Below, in pieces: positions 7,784 through 14,355 of a DNA stretch of 22,984 nt. The stretch spans positions 1-22,984 of the forward strand of contig CALFRR010000026.1 of assembly GCA_937919435.1 (NCBI GenBank), in the 5' to 3' direction. The stretch's first letter is position 1, and each line of letters starts with the position of its first letter. Both the position numbers and the translations under genes were made by a program. Under the pieces are notes generated by a model, which had not been told where the DNA came from, ran no database searches, and worked only from the letters and a program-made list of their open reading frames with translations. This stretch comes from an uncultured Alphaproteobacteria bacterium (GTDB lineage Bacteria > Pseudomonadota > Alphaproteobacteria > Rhizobiales > Ancalomicrobiaceae).

Positions 7784-7886
7784 CGTCGGCGGGCTGCGGC
7801 ATTTCGCATCACCCGGTCACGAATCGTTATCGATCCCGGAAGGCACCCGGAAAACGAAGTCAATGCCGGAGATCCGAGCGCTGCGA

Positions 7887-7898
7887 TTAACGATTTGG
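7887..7898 (+). promoter_or_regulatory. Degenerate CtrA-like half-site upstream of flagellin 2
   Basis: TTAACGATTTGG corresponds to TTAACCATTTGG (4759-4770) upstream of flagellin 1, with 11 of 12 bases identical and nearly the same distance to the start codon (68 versus 67 bases between). The second half of the CtrA box is lost here: GCAGC stands where GTAAC is found in front of copy 1. Confidence 0.4.
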
Positions 7899-7924
7899 CA
7901 GCGAACGCTCCTTACGCTCGGCTG

Positions 7925-7961
7925 GCCTCAAGAAAGAGGCGTCAGAGATCAGAAAGAGATC
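7925..7961 (+). promoter_or_regulatory. Two-hairpin mRNA leader of flagellin 2
   Basis: Hairpin 1 is GCCTC (7925-7929), loop AAGAAA, GAGGC (7936-7940). Hairpin 2 is GATC (7947-7950), loop AGAAAGA, GATC (7958-7961), ending five bases before ATG as in flagellin 1. GAGATCAGAAAGA (7945-7957) is identical to 4818-4830. The loop lengths and the outer pairs of the first stem differ between the two copies while the folding potential is kept. That argues for selection on structure rather than simple recent duplication. Confidence 0.5.
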
Positions 7962-7966
7962 AACCC

Positions 7967-10243
7967 ATGTCCGGCATCGTTCTCTCCGCCGCCACGCGCT
8001 CCAACCTGATGGCTGCGCAGGATACCGCCTCCCTCCTCGCCACCACCCAGACCCGTCTGGCCACCGGCAAGAAGGTGAACTCGGCGCTCGACAGCCCGGT
8101 GAACTTCTTCACCGCCTCCGGCCTCGACGCCCGCGCCAGCGACATCAGCAACGTCCTCGACTCCATCTCGAACGGCGTTCAGGTGCTCCAGGCGGCCAAC
8201 ACCGGCATCACCTCCCTGCAGAAGCTGAGCGACTCCGCCAAGTCCGTCGCCAACCAGGCGCTGCAGACCTCGATCGGCTATTCGACGAAGTCGAACATCT
8301 CGACCACCATCACCGGTGCCACCTCGTCAGATCTGCGCGGAACGACGTCCTACACCAGCACGTCGGCCGCCGGCAGCATCGTCACCGACAACGCCGGCAC
8401 GCCGGCCGCGATCTCCGCCGCGACCTATCTCGGCGGTCAGTCCGCTGCGGTGACCAGCTCGGCCGCCGTTCAGGACAACACCGGCACGCCGGTCAACATC
8501 ACCGCTTCGACCACTCTCAACGGGTCGTCCGGTGCTCTCGGTGCGACGGCCTTCTCGAACGGTGACACCATCACCGTCAACGGCAAGACCATCACCTTCG
8601 CCTCCGGTACCGCTCCGACCGCGACCAACGGTCTCAGCGCGCCGGCCGGCTACACCACCGTCGGCAACATCGCCACGGACGGCAACGGCAACTCGACCGT
8701 CTACCTCGGCGCCACCGACACCACCGCGACCGTCGGCGATCTGCTCACCGCGATCGACGTCGCCAGCGGCGTCAAGTCGCTGAACGGCACGACGATCACC
8801 ACCAACTCCGGTCAGACGGCTTCGTCGATCGCCAGCGGCCAGATCACGCTGCAGACCTCGACCGCTTCGGCGCTCGAGATCAGCACCAGCAAGACCGGCC
8901 TCGGTACGCTGCTGAACCTCACGGCTGCGATCTCCGACACCGCCTCGACCAAGACCACCACCGCCGTCGGCTCCGCTGCCGCCGGCTACCTGAAGACCGG
9001 GATCACCGACGGTTCGACCCTTTCGGTCAACGGCAAGACGATCACCTTCAAGAACGCCGTCGCTCCGAACCAGTCGAACGTCCAGACCGGGACGGGCGTC
9101 GTCCAGGACGCCTCCGGCAACAACACCGGTGTGGTCACCGACGGCAACGGCAACTCGACCGTCTACCTGCAGTCCTCGACCATGCAGGACGTGCTGGATG
9201 CGATCGATCTGGCCACCGGCGTCAAGTCCACGACCGTGTCCAGCGGCAAGGCCTCGGCCGTCACCGTGACCGCCGGTCAGAGCGCCTCCTCGGTCTCGGC
9301 CGCGGGCGCCCTGCAGATCTCGACCGGTACCCTGTCCGATCTGTCGATCACCGGCACCGGCAATGCGCTGATCGCTCTCGGTCTCGGCACCACGACCAAT
9401 GCCAGCTTCACCGCTTCGCGGAGCGCCGGCATCGGCAACCTGTCGGGCAAGACCCTGTCCTTCGCCTCGTTCGCCGGCGGCACCGCCGTCAACATCACCT
9501 TCGGTGACGGCAAGAACGGCACGGTCAAGACCCTCGATCAGCTGAACACCGCGCTGTCGGCGAACAACCTGGTCGCCAACATCGACGCCACCGGCAAGCT
9601 CACCATCTCGGCCAGCAACGATCACGCCTCGGCGACGATCGGCAGCACCGCGGACGGTGGCGGCGTCGGCGGCACTGCGGTCGGCATCTTCTCCGCGGCT
9701 TCCGCCCCGGTCGAGGATTCCAACTCGCAGACCACCCGCAAGGCGCTGATCGCTCAGTTCAACACCATCCTGCAACAGATCAACACCACCGCGCAGGACG
9801 CCTCCTACAACGGCGTCAACCTGCTCGGCGGCGACACTCTGAAGCTGGTGTTCAACGAGACCGGCAAGTCGACGATCAGCATCACCGGCGTGACCTTCGA
9901 CTCGTCGGGTCTGGGCCTCGTCAACCTCGGCCAGAACGGCGCCAACGAGTTCAAGGACAACGCCTCGACCAACGCGGTGCTGACCTCGCTGACCTCGGCG
10001 GCGACCCAGCTGCGTTCGCAGGCTTCGACCTTCGGTTCGAACCTGTCGGTCGTGCAGACCCGTCAGACCTTCAACAAGAGCCTGATCAACGTTCTGCAGA
10101 CAGGTTCTGCCAACCTGACCGACGCCGACCTCAACGAAGAAGCGGCGAACTCTCAGGCCCTGAACACCCGCCAGTCGCTCGCCATCTCGGCGCTGTCGCT
10201 GGCCAATCAGGCGCAGCAGTCGGTTCTCCAGCTCCTGCGTTGA
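7967..10243 (+). CDS. fliC: Flagellin 2 (paralogue of flagellin 1)
   Basis: This 758-residue flagellin has the same plan as flagellin 1. The conserved N-terminal helices (residues 1-105) differ at only about six positions and the last hundred residues at about five. The central surface region is more divergent. It contains the same repeat units, with unit A starting near 8561 and unit B near 9011. It also has an extra pair of 29-residue repeats (D-N-x-G-T-P-x-x-I-x-A-x-T-x-L), with matching Asp residues near 141 and 170; flagellin 1 has only one clear copy. The start at 7967 is chosen because the conserved MSGIVLSAAT begins there. The frame stays open upstream to 7766, but that stretch runs through the terminator arm and leader. 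Confidence 0.95.
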   Translation: MSGIVLSAATRSNLMAAQDTASLLATTQTRLATGKKVNSALDSPVNFFTASGLDARASDISNVLDSISNGVQVLQAANTGITSLQKLSDSAKSVANQALQTSIGYSTKSNISTTITGATSSDLRGTTSYTSTSAAGSIVTDNAGTPAAISAATYLGGQSAAVTSSAAVQDNTGTPVNITASTTLNGSSGALGATAFSNGDTITVNGKTITFASGTAPTATNGLSAPAGYTTVGNIATDGNGNSTVYLGATDTTATVGDLLTAIDVASGVKSLNGTTITTNSGQTASSIASGQITLQTSTASALEISTSKTGLGTLLNLTAAISDTASTKTTTAVGSAAAGYLKTGITDGSTLSVNGKTITFKNAVAPNQSNVQTGTGVVQDASGNNTGVVTDGNGNSTVYLQSSTMQDVLDAIDLATGVKSTTVSSGKASAVTVTAGQSASSVSAAGALQISTGTLSDLSITGTGNALIALGLGTTTNASFTASRSAGIGNLSGKTLSFASFAGGTAVNITFGDGKNGTVKTLDQLNTALSANNLVANIDATGKLTISASNDHASATIGSTADGGGVGGTAVGIFSAASAPVEDSNSQTTRKALIAQFNTILQQINTTAQDASYNGVNLLGGDTLKLVFNETGKSTISITGVTFDSSGLGLVNLGQNGANEFKDNASTNAVLTSLTSAATQLRSQASTFGSNLSVVQTRQTFNKSLINVLQTGSANLTDADLNEEAANSQALNTRQSLAISALSLANQAQQSVLQLLR

Positions 10244-10267
10244 TCGATCGCACGATCGCAAGAAGAC

Positions 10268-10305
10268 GGAACGGTGGGGTCCTCCCCACCGTTTCGCGTT
10301 TTGTT
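10268..10305 (+). terminator. Intrinsic terminator after flagellin 2
   Basis: GGAACGGTGGGG (10268-10279), loop TCCT, CCCCACCGTTTC (10284-10295) form a 12-bp stem with one G-U pair, followed by GCGTTTTGTT. It begins 24 bases after the flagellin 2 stop codon. It lies between flagellin 2 and flbT2, so it may attenuate read-through and keep flbT expression below that of flagellin. No equally good hairpin is seen between flagellin 1 and flbT1. Confidence 0.75.
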
Positions 10306-10315
10306 AACCGTTCTC

Positions 10316-10326
10316 GGTCAATTTCG
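10316..10326 (+). promoter_or_regulatory. Conserved element upstream of flbT2
   Basis: GGTCAATTTCG matches the element at 7175-7185 in 10 of 11 bases and has the same 69-base distance to the flbT start codon. A TTAACC half-site (10304-10309) lies just upstream, a few bases after the flagellin 2 terminator, so a separate flbT2 promoter here is possible. Confidence 0.4.
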
Positions 10327-10395
10327 AGAGACGCGAAGGCTCCGGCATTCGAGGTCGATCCCGCGGGCACGGGTGTATTCGGAGAGGAACGGACG

Positions 10396-10836
10396 ATGGC
10401 GCTGCACATCGAACTCGCCCCGAACGAACGCATCATCATCGGTGAGGCGGCGATCCGCAACGGTTCGCGGCGGACCAAGCTGACCATCGAGACCCGGGCC
10501 AAAGTGCTGCGGGAACGCGACGTGATCTTCGAGAGCGAAGCAGACACGCCCTGCAAGCGGCTCTATCTGACGCTCGAACAGGCCTATCTGGCGGCCGATC
10601 CGACGGAAGCGGAGAACCGCTTCATCGCCCAGGCCAACGAAGTGATGGCGGCGGTGCCCAGCATGGGGCCGTTCATCGCCCGCATCTACATGAAGATGGA
10701 CCGGACCGACGGCGGCTACTTCCATGCCCTCAAGGAGGCCCAGGCGCTGGTCGCCTACGAGGCCGAGCTGCTGCAGATGGACGTCGGGCAGAGCAGGGCC
10801 ACCGGGACCGACGGCGCGCCCGCCCGAGGGCGCTGA
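10396..10836 (+). CDS. flbT: Flagellar biosynthesis repressor FlbT, copy 2
   Basis: This 146-residue FlbT paralogue follows flagellin 2 in the same way as copy 1 follows flagellin 1. The N-terminal part (ALHIELAPNERIIIGEAAIRNGSRR) and the helical core are nearly the same as in copy 1. Changes are concentrated near the C-terminus, where the tail QSRATGTDGAPARGR replaces PVRTPVPTGEAVSAVRFG. GAGAGGAAC at 10382-10390 precedes ATG and matches the ribosome site of copy 1. The frame is open upstream to 10240, but the conserved start and ribosome site fix 10396. Two FlbT proteins could each serve the neighbouring flagellin mRNA or be redundant; the sequence does not decide. Confidence 0.92.
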   Translation: MALHIELAPNERIIIGEAAIRNGSRRTKLTIETRAKVLRERDVIFESEADTPCKRLYLTLEQAYLAADPTEAENRFIAQANEVMAAVPSMGPFIARIYMKMDRTDGGYFHALKEAQALVAYEAELLQMDVGQSRATGTDGAPARGR

Positions 10837-10898
10837 GCCGAAACGCCATTCATCGACGGGACGACGCCGCTCCGAGGGGAGGGGACGACGCGCGGTCG

Positions 10899-10919
10899 CT
10901 CGCCGGTATCGTCGGCGAG
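10899..10919. terminator. Hairpin between convergent flbT2 and the glycosyltransferase gene
   Basis: CTCGCCG (10899-10905), loop GTATCGT, CGGCGAG (10913-10919) form a 7-bp stem in the 115-base gap between the two convergent genes. It could terminate transcription from either side. There is no T tract, so this is tentative. Confidence 0.4.
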
Positions 10920-10951
10920 AGGGCCGCGGGTCGCTCGGCCAGCGCTCGCCT

Positions 10952-11713
10952 TCAGCGGGTCGCCGGCAACGAACCGAACCGGGTGAAGGGCTCGCCGTGG
11001 AACTCGTGGGCACCGGTGTGGCCGAGCTGGCCCTGGAGATCGAGCCAGATCCGGCCGCCGATCGCCCGCCAACGCCAGCAGAACCCATAGTCCTCGGAGA
11101 GATAGAGCCCGGTTTCGGGATCGATCATGCATTCGAAGAGCGCGTGAGCCTGGTGGGCGGGGACGTTGGTGGTCGCGGTGGCGGCGGTGCGATAGGCGGT
11201 CTCGGGGTAGGCGGCGATCAGGCGTTCGACCGCGTCGCGGCGGATCATCATGAAGCCGGTACCGGCATAGGAGGCGGTGACGAAGTCGCCTTCCCGGCGG
11301 TAGGCGTCACCGGTCTCGGGCGTGCCGACATAGGCGAGGGGGGCGGTGTCCGGGCTCTCGCCGTCGGCGAGGTGACGATCGGCGGCCGGGCCGTTGTTCA
11401 ACACCTTGAACGGATAGATGCCGGCGACGACTTCCTTGTCGGCGAGCAGCATCCGCTGGATCTGCATCGGGTCGAAGGTGATGTCGGCGTCGACGAAGAG
11501 CAGATGGGTCGCCGGTTCGAAGGCACGGAACTGCGCGAGGAGCGTGTTGCGGCTGCGGGTCACCAGCGAGTCGTTGCCCAACATCGCGAGGGTCACGTCG
11601 AAGCCGGCGGGGTCCGCGTATTGGATCGTCGCCAGGAGGGACGTCACCCAGCCCTGATGCAGCAGACCGCCGTAGCAGGGGGTGGCGATGAAGACGAAGG
11701 GCCGATCTGTCAT
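10952..11713 (-). CDS. Putative glycosyltransferase (GT-A fold) in the flgI operon
   Basis: This protein of 253 residues resembles family 2-like or Anp1-like glycosyltransferases. The N-terminus FVFIATPCYGG fits the first beta strand of a nucleotide-sugar binding fold. LLFVDADITFDP carries a DxD motif (Asp75-Asp77) that usually binds the metal and sugar nucleotide. A later SEDYGFCWRW segment resembles the acidic ED motif near the catalytic site. No signal peptide or membrane segment is seen, so it is probably cytoplasmic. ATG at 11713 is preferred, because the alternative at 11746 has no ribosome site and adds residues before the conserved strand. It follows the FlgN-like gene by 62 bases on the same strand and faces the flagellin-flbT pairs, so flagellin or rod/hook glycosylation is a reasonable but unproven role. 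Confidence 0.7.
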   Translation of the reverse strand: MTDRPFVFIATPCYGGLLHQGWVTSLLATIQYADPAGFDVTLAMLGNDSLVTRSRNTLLAQFRAFEPATHLLFVDADITFDPMQIQRMLLADKEVVAGIYPFKVLNNGPAADRHLADGESPDTAPLAYVGTPETGDAYRREGDFVTASYAGTGFMMIRRDAVERLIAAYPETAYRTAATATTNVPAHQAHALFECMIDPETGLYLSEDYGFCWRWRAIGGRIWLDLQGQLGHTGAHEFHGEPFTRFGSLPATR

Positions 11714-11775
11714 TTGTTTGTCTCGGATGTTGGAGACGGAAACCATCGGGCGGCGAGTCGACGGATCGAATGGTC

Positions 11776-12258
11776 TCAGCCCTGGCGATTGACCGCAATC
11801 CCGGACGAAGCCGCCCAGGTGGGCGGCGGCGTGCGCCCGTTGCGGCCGTAGGTGCGCGGCGCGGCGCGCCGGCCGATGTCGGTGGCGACGGTGCGGACGA
11901 TCCCTTCGGCCACCTCCCGGGCGATCGACAGCGCGGCGAGGTTGGCGCGCACGGTCTCCATGTGGGCGGCGTGGCGGTCCTTCAGCGGCGCGAGCGCATC
12001 CGGGAGCAGTCGAGCGATGGTCGAGAACTCGCTCTTCAACCGGGTACGGCGTCGCAGATAGAGGCCGAGCAGGTCGTTCTTGCGTTGGGTGAGGTCGGTG
12101 GCGGCATAGAGGCGGCCGTCGCGCACCAGCGCCGTCTCCTCCTCGATGACGCCGATCAGCTCCTCGAGCGATCGCTCGAAGTCGGCGAGCAGGGTCTCGG
12201 CCTCGGCCGTCGTCCGGATCGGCGGTTCGGTCGGTTCGATCTCTTGGGGCAGTATCAT
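11776..12258 (-). CDS. flgN: FlgN-like flagellar export chaperone
   Basis: This 160-residue, mostly helical protein follows flgJ with an ATGA start/stop overlap. FlgN proteins are cytoplasmic chaperones that bind the C-termini of FlgK and FlgL and deliver them to the export gate. Here residues about 20-110 form long amphipathic helices. The C-terminal SIAREVAEGIVRTVATDIGR plus APRTYGRNG matches what is seen in alphaproteobacterial FlgN-type proteins after flgJ. The tail is Pro-rich. Family similarity is modest and the call leans on the gene order flgI-flgJ-flgN. FlgK and FlgL, the expected clients, are encoded in this window. Confidence 0.7.
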   Translation of the reverse strand: MILPQEIEPTEPPIRTTAEAETLLADFERSLEELIGVIEEETALVRDGRLYAATDLTQRKNDLLGLYLRRRTRLKSEFSTIARLLPDALAPLKDRHAAHMETVRANLAALSIAREVAEGIVRTVATDIGRRAAPRTYGRNGRTPPPTWAASSGIAVNRQG

Positions 12259-12584
12259 GCGTGGGCGCCTTCCTGAACCTGGAGGAGCTGGCGATAGACG
12301 GCGTCGGCCACGCCGATGCCGCCGGATCTGGCGATGGTGTCGGCGTAGCGATCGACCAACATGCCGCGCCAGGTCTCCTCGGCCTGACCGCCGCCGAACG
12401 GCGCCTCGGTCGACAGGCCGGAGAACATCTGGTTCAACATGTTGGCGAGGAACACCTGTTCGAATTCGCGGGACTGGACCCGCGCCTTCTCCTCGGCCGA
12501 GAGGTTCTTCGCCGGCCGGTCGGAGACGACGTGGAGGGCGGGGCTCGACGTGGCGAGCGAGACGGTGGCGTCGAGAACGGCCAT
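12255..12584 (-). CDS. flgJ: Rod-binding protein FlgJ (rod-cap domain only)
   Basis: This 109-residue protein corresponds to the N-terminal rod-binding domain of FlgJ, which caps the growing rod in the periplasm. The core REFEQVFLANMLNQMF followed by AEETWRGMLVDRYADTIARSGGIGVAD is the typical FlgJ signature. The C-terminal peptidoglycan hydrolase domain of enteric FlgJ is absent, as is usual in Alphaproteobacteria, where a separate enzyme opens the wall. The ATG overlaps the flgI stop codon (TGATG), implying translational coupling. A GTG one codon upstream is an alternative start. It overlaps the FlgN-like gene at its 3' end. Confidence 0.9.
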   Translation of the reverse strand: MAVLDATVSLATSSPALHVVSDRPAKNLSAEEKARVQSREFEQVFLANMLNQMFSGLSTEAPFGGGQAEETWRGMLVDRYADTIARSGGIGVADAVYRQLLQVQEGAHA

Positions 12585-13708
12585 CACATCACCTCGATTT
12601 CGGCCTGGAGGGCGCCGGCGGCCTTGATCGCCTGGAGGATGGTGATCATGTCGCGCGGACCGACGCCGAGTGCGTTGAGGCCGTCGACCAGTTCGCGCAG
12701 GCTGACCGTCTGGCGGACGATCGCCATCTTCTTCTTGGCGCCGTCGTCGATCGCGATCTGGGTGCGCGGCACGGTCACCGTCTGGCCACCCTGGGAGAAG
12801 GGCTCGGGCTGGCTGACCTGCGGCTGCTCGGTGACGGTGACGGTCAGGTTGCCCTGGGCGATCGCGACGGTGGAGACGCGGACGTCCTGGCCCATCACGA
12901 CGATGCCGGTCGCCTCGTCGATCACCACCTTGGCCGGCAGATCCGGCTCGACGGCGAGCTGTTCGATGTCGGTGATCAGGTCGACGATGTTGCCGTTGAA
13001 CTTCTGCGGCAGGGTCAGTCGGACGGTCGAGGGATCGATCGGCTCGGCCGACGGGATCCCGATCAGATCGTTGATCGCCATGGCGATGCGGCGGGCGGTG
13101 GTGAAGTCGGGATTGCGCAGCGACAGGCGGACCGAGCTCATCGTGCCGAGCTTGAAGTCGACCTCGCGTTCGACCAGCGCCCCGTTGGCGATCCGGGCGG
13201 TGGTGGGGACGCCGCGGGTCACCGAGGCGCCTTCACCCTTGGCGGAGAAGCCGCCGACGGTCAGGGGACCCTGGGCGATCGCATAGGCTTCGCCGTCGGC
13301 GCCCATCAGCGGCGTGACCAGCAGCGTGCCGCCCTGCAGGCTCTTGGCATCGCCCAGCGCCGAGATGGTCACGTCGATGCGGGTGCCCTGGGTGGCGAAG
13401 GCGTGCAGGTTGGCGGTCACCATCACCGCGGCGACGTTGGCCGTGCGCATGTTGGCGCCGCGGGTGTTCACGCCCATCCGCTCGAGCATCGCCTGCAGCG
13501 ACTGCTTGGTGAAGGGCGCGTTGTTGAGGCTGTCGCCGGTGCCGTTGAGGCCGACGACGATGCCGTAACCGACCAGCTGGTTCTCGCGCACCCCTTCGAT
13601 GGAGGCGAGATCCTTGATCCGCGAGGCCGCCGCTTCTGCGGCTGGACCCACGCAGAGCGCGACCAGAAGTGTGACGGCTCCGACGATGGAGGCGGACCAG
13701 AATTTCAT
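12584..13708 (-). CDS. flgI: Flagellar P-ring protein FlgI
   Basis: This 374-residue protein forms the periplasmic P-ring bushing around the rod in the peptidoglycan layer. A Sec signal peptide is clear (residues 1 to about 26: MKFWSASIVGAVTLLVALCV, then GPAAEA). It is followed by RIKDLASIEGVRENQLVGYGIVVGLNGTGD, the hallmark of FlgI. Further conserved parts are NAPFTKQSLQAMLERMGV, ANMRTANVAAVMVTANL and the C-terminal LVDGLNALGVGPRDMITILQAIKAAGAL. Length matches the family. ATG at 13708 is chosen for the signal peptide; the frame is open further upstream, but that would bury the sigma54-like promoter. It is first in the flgI-flgJ-flgN-glycosyltransferase operon and divergent from fliX. Confidence 0.96.
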   Translation of the reverse strand: MKFWSASIVGAVTLLVALCVGPAAEAAASRIKDLASIEGVRENQLVGYGIVVGLNGTGDSLNNAPFTKQSLQAMLERMGVNTRGANMRTANVAAVMVTANLHAFATQGTRIDVTISALGDAKSLQGGTLLVTPLMGADGEAYAIAQGPLTVGGFSAKGEGASVTRGVPTTARIANGALVEREVDFKLGTMSSVRLSLRNPDFTTARRIAMAINDLIGIPSAEPIDPSTVRLTLPQKFNGNIVDLITDIEQLAVEPDLPAKVVIDEATGIVVMGQDVRVSTVAIAQGNLTVTVTEQPQVSQPEPFSQGGQTVTVPRTQIAIDDGAKKKMAIVRQTVSLRELVDGLNALGVGPRDMITILQAIKAAGALQAEIEVM

Positions 13709-13743
13709 GTTCCGAGATCTCCCCAAATCTCGCCATCTCATTT

Positions 13744-13758
13744 GCGAGACCCGTGCCA
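13744..13758 (-). promoter_or_regulatory. Sigma54-type promoter of the flgI operon
   Basis: On the minus strand the sequence reads TGGCACG-GGTC-TCGC followed by A. The consensus is TGGCACG-N4-TTGC, so only one base differs. The -24 GG and -12 GC are kept. Transcription would begin near 13732, giving a leader of about 24 bases before the flgI ATG at 13708. In Caulobacter the corresponding class of basal-body and hook genes is sigma54-dependent with FlbD as activator. Confidence 0.65.
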
Positions 13759-13872
13759 ACCCGGGACACAATCGCAAACGGCGGAATCCCGCCGGTTTCT
13801 CGCGCAGGGCGGAACGGCGGCGGCGCGACGGAGGCAATTCGTGCCGCGGCGTGCTAGAAGAATCGGGTCCAC

Positions 13873-13887
13873 CGGCAAAGGTTGCCG
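13873..13887. promoter_or_regulatory. Dyad CGGCAA-AGG-TTGCCG between flgI and fliX
   Basis: A perfect 6-bp inverted repeat with a three-base spacer lies about 115 bases upstream of the flgI sigma54 element and 40 bases before the fliX start. A related GGCA-N5-TGCC dyad lies near the flgF sigma54 promoter at 18755-18773. The location suits an enhancer for a sigma54 activator such as FlbD. Such sites in Caulobacter (ftr elements) are GC-rich dyads, as far as I recall. Binding is inferred. Confidence 0.4.
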
Positions 13888-13926
13888 AGTGGAGTCGTGC
13901 GGGGCTCTCGAAGCGGAGGGACGGCG

Positions 13927-14355
13927 GTGGCGATCAGAATCGACGGACCCGGGCGTCCGACCGGCATCGGCGGGAGCGGCCCGACCCGACGCAGCGAGGG
14001 GACGTCGAGCTTCTCGCTGCCGACCGACGGACAGCCGGCGCGTGCCGCCAACCTAGGGGCGCCGCTCGGCGTCCAGGATCTCGCCGGCCTGCTGGCGCTC
14101 CAGACGATCCCGCAGGAGGATCCGCGCGAGCGTCGGCGCAAGGCGGTCAGGCACGGCTTCGACCTGCTCGACGTGCTCGAGGGGGTGAAGCTCGATCTGC
14201 TCTCCGGCGGGGTGCCGATCGATCGGCTGGAGCGGCTCGTCCATCTGCTCGGGCTCCGGCGGACGAGCGACGATCCGTCACTCGACGGCCTGGTCGAGGA
14301 GATCGAACTGCGGGCGCGGGTCGAACTCGCCAAGTTCGGACGCTTCCCCGACTGA
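13927..14355 (+). CDS. fliX: Flagellar assembly regulator FliX
   Basis: This 142-residue protein belongs to the FliX family. In Caulobacter FliX couples completion of early flagellar structures to transcription by acting on the sigma54 activator FlbD. The N-terminus AIRIDGPGRP, the linker, and the C-terminal helical domain (LLALQ...RRRKAVRHGFDLLDVLEGVKLDLLSGG...DPSLDGLVEEIELRARVELAKFG) fit the family in order and length. GTG at 13927 is chosen because GGAGGG (13915-13920) lies six bases upstream; an ATG at 13882 has no ribosome site. fliX divergent from flgI is the usual alphaproteobacterial arrangement. A GGCCTTC...GAAGGCC inverted repeat (14362-14396, 21-base loop) after the stop may be a weak terminator. 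FlbD itself is not in the window. Confidence 0.9.
   Translation: MAIRIDGPGRPTGIGGSGPTRRSEGTSSFSLPTDGQPARAANLGAPLGVQDLAGLLALQTIPQEDPRERRRKAVRHGFDLLDVLEGVKLDLLSGGVPIDRLERLVHLLGLRRTSDDPSLDGLVEEIELRARVELAKFGRFPD

Noticed and set aside
7891..7908. TGGCAGC-GAAC-GCTC as a sigma54 promoter of flagellin 2
   Set aside because: The -24 half fits, but the -12 GC is misplaced by two bases. Sigma54 promoters do not tolerate such spacing.
7766..7966. N-terminal extension of flagellin 2
   Set aside because: It would run through the right arm of the flbT1 terminator and the conserved leader. The flagellin family starts at MSGIVLSAAT.
8327..10261. 644-codon open frame on the minus strand across flagellin 2
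   Set aside because: Composition (Gly, Arg, Asp, Val) is that of the antisense of a GC-rich coding gene, and no family is recognisable. The plus strand is unmistakably flagellin.
12146..14056. 636-codon open frame on the plus strand across flgJ and flgI
   Set aside because: It is antisense to well-identified flgI and flgJ and changes character at gene borders, so it is a shadow.
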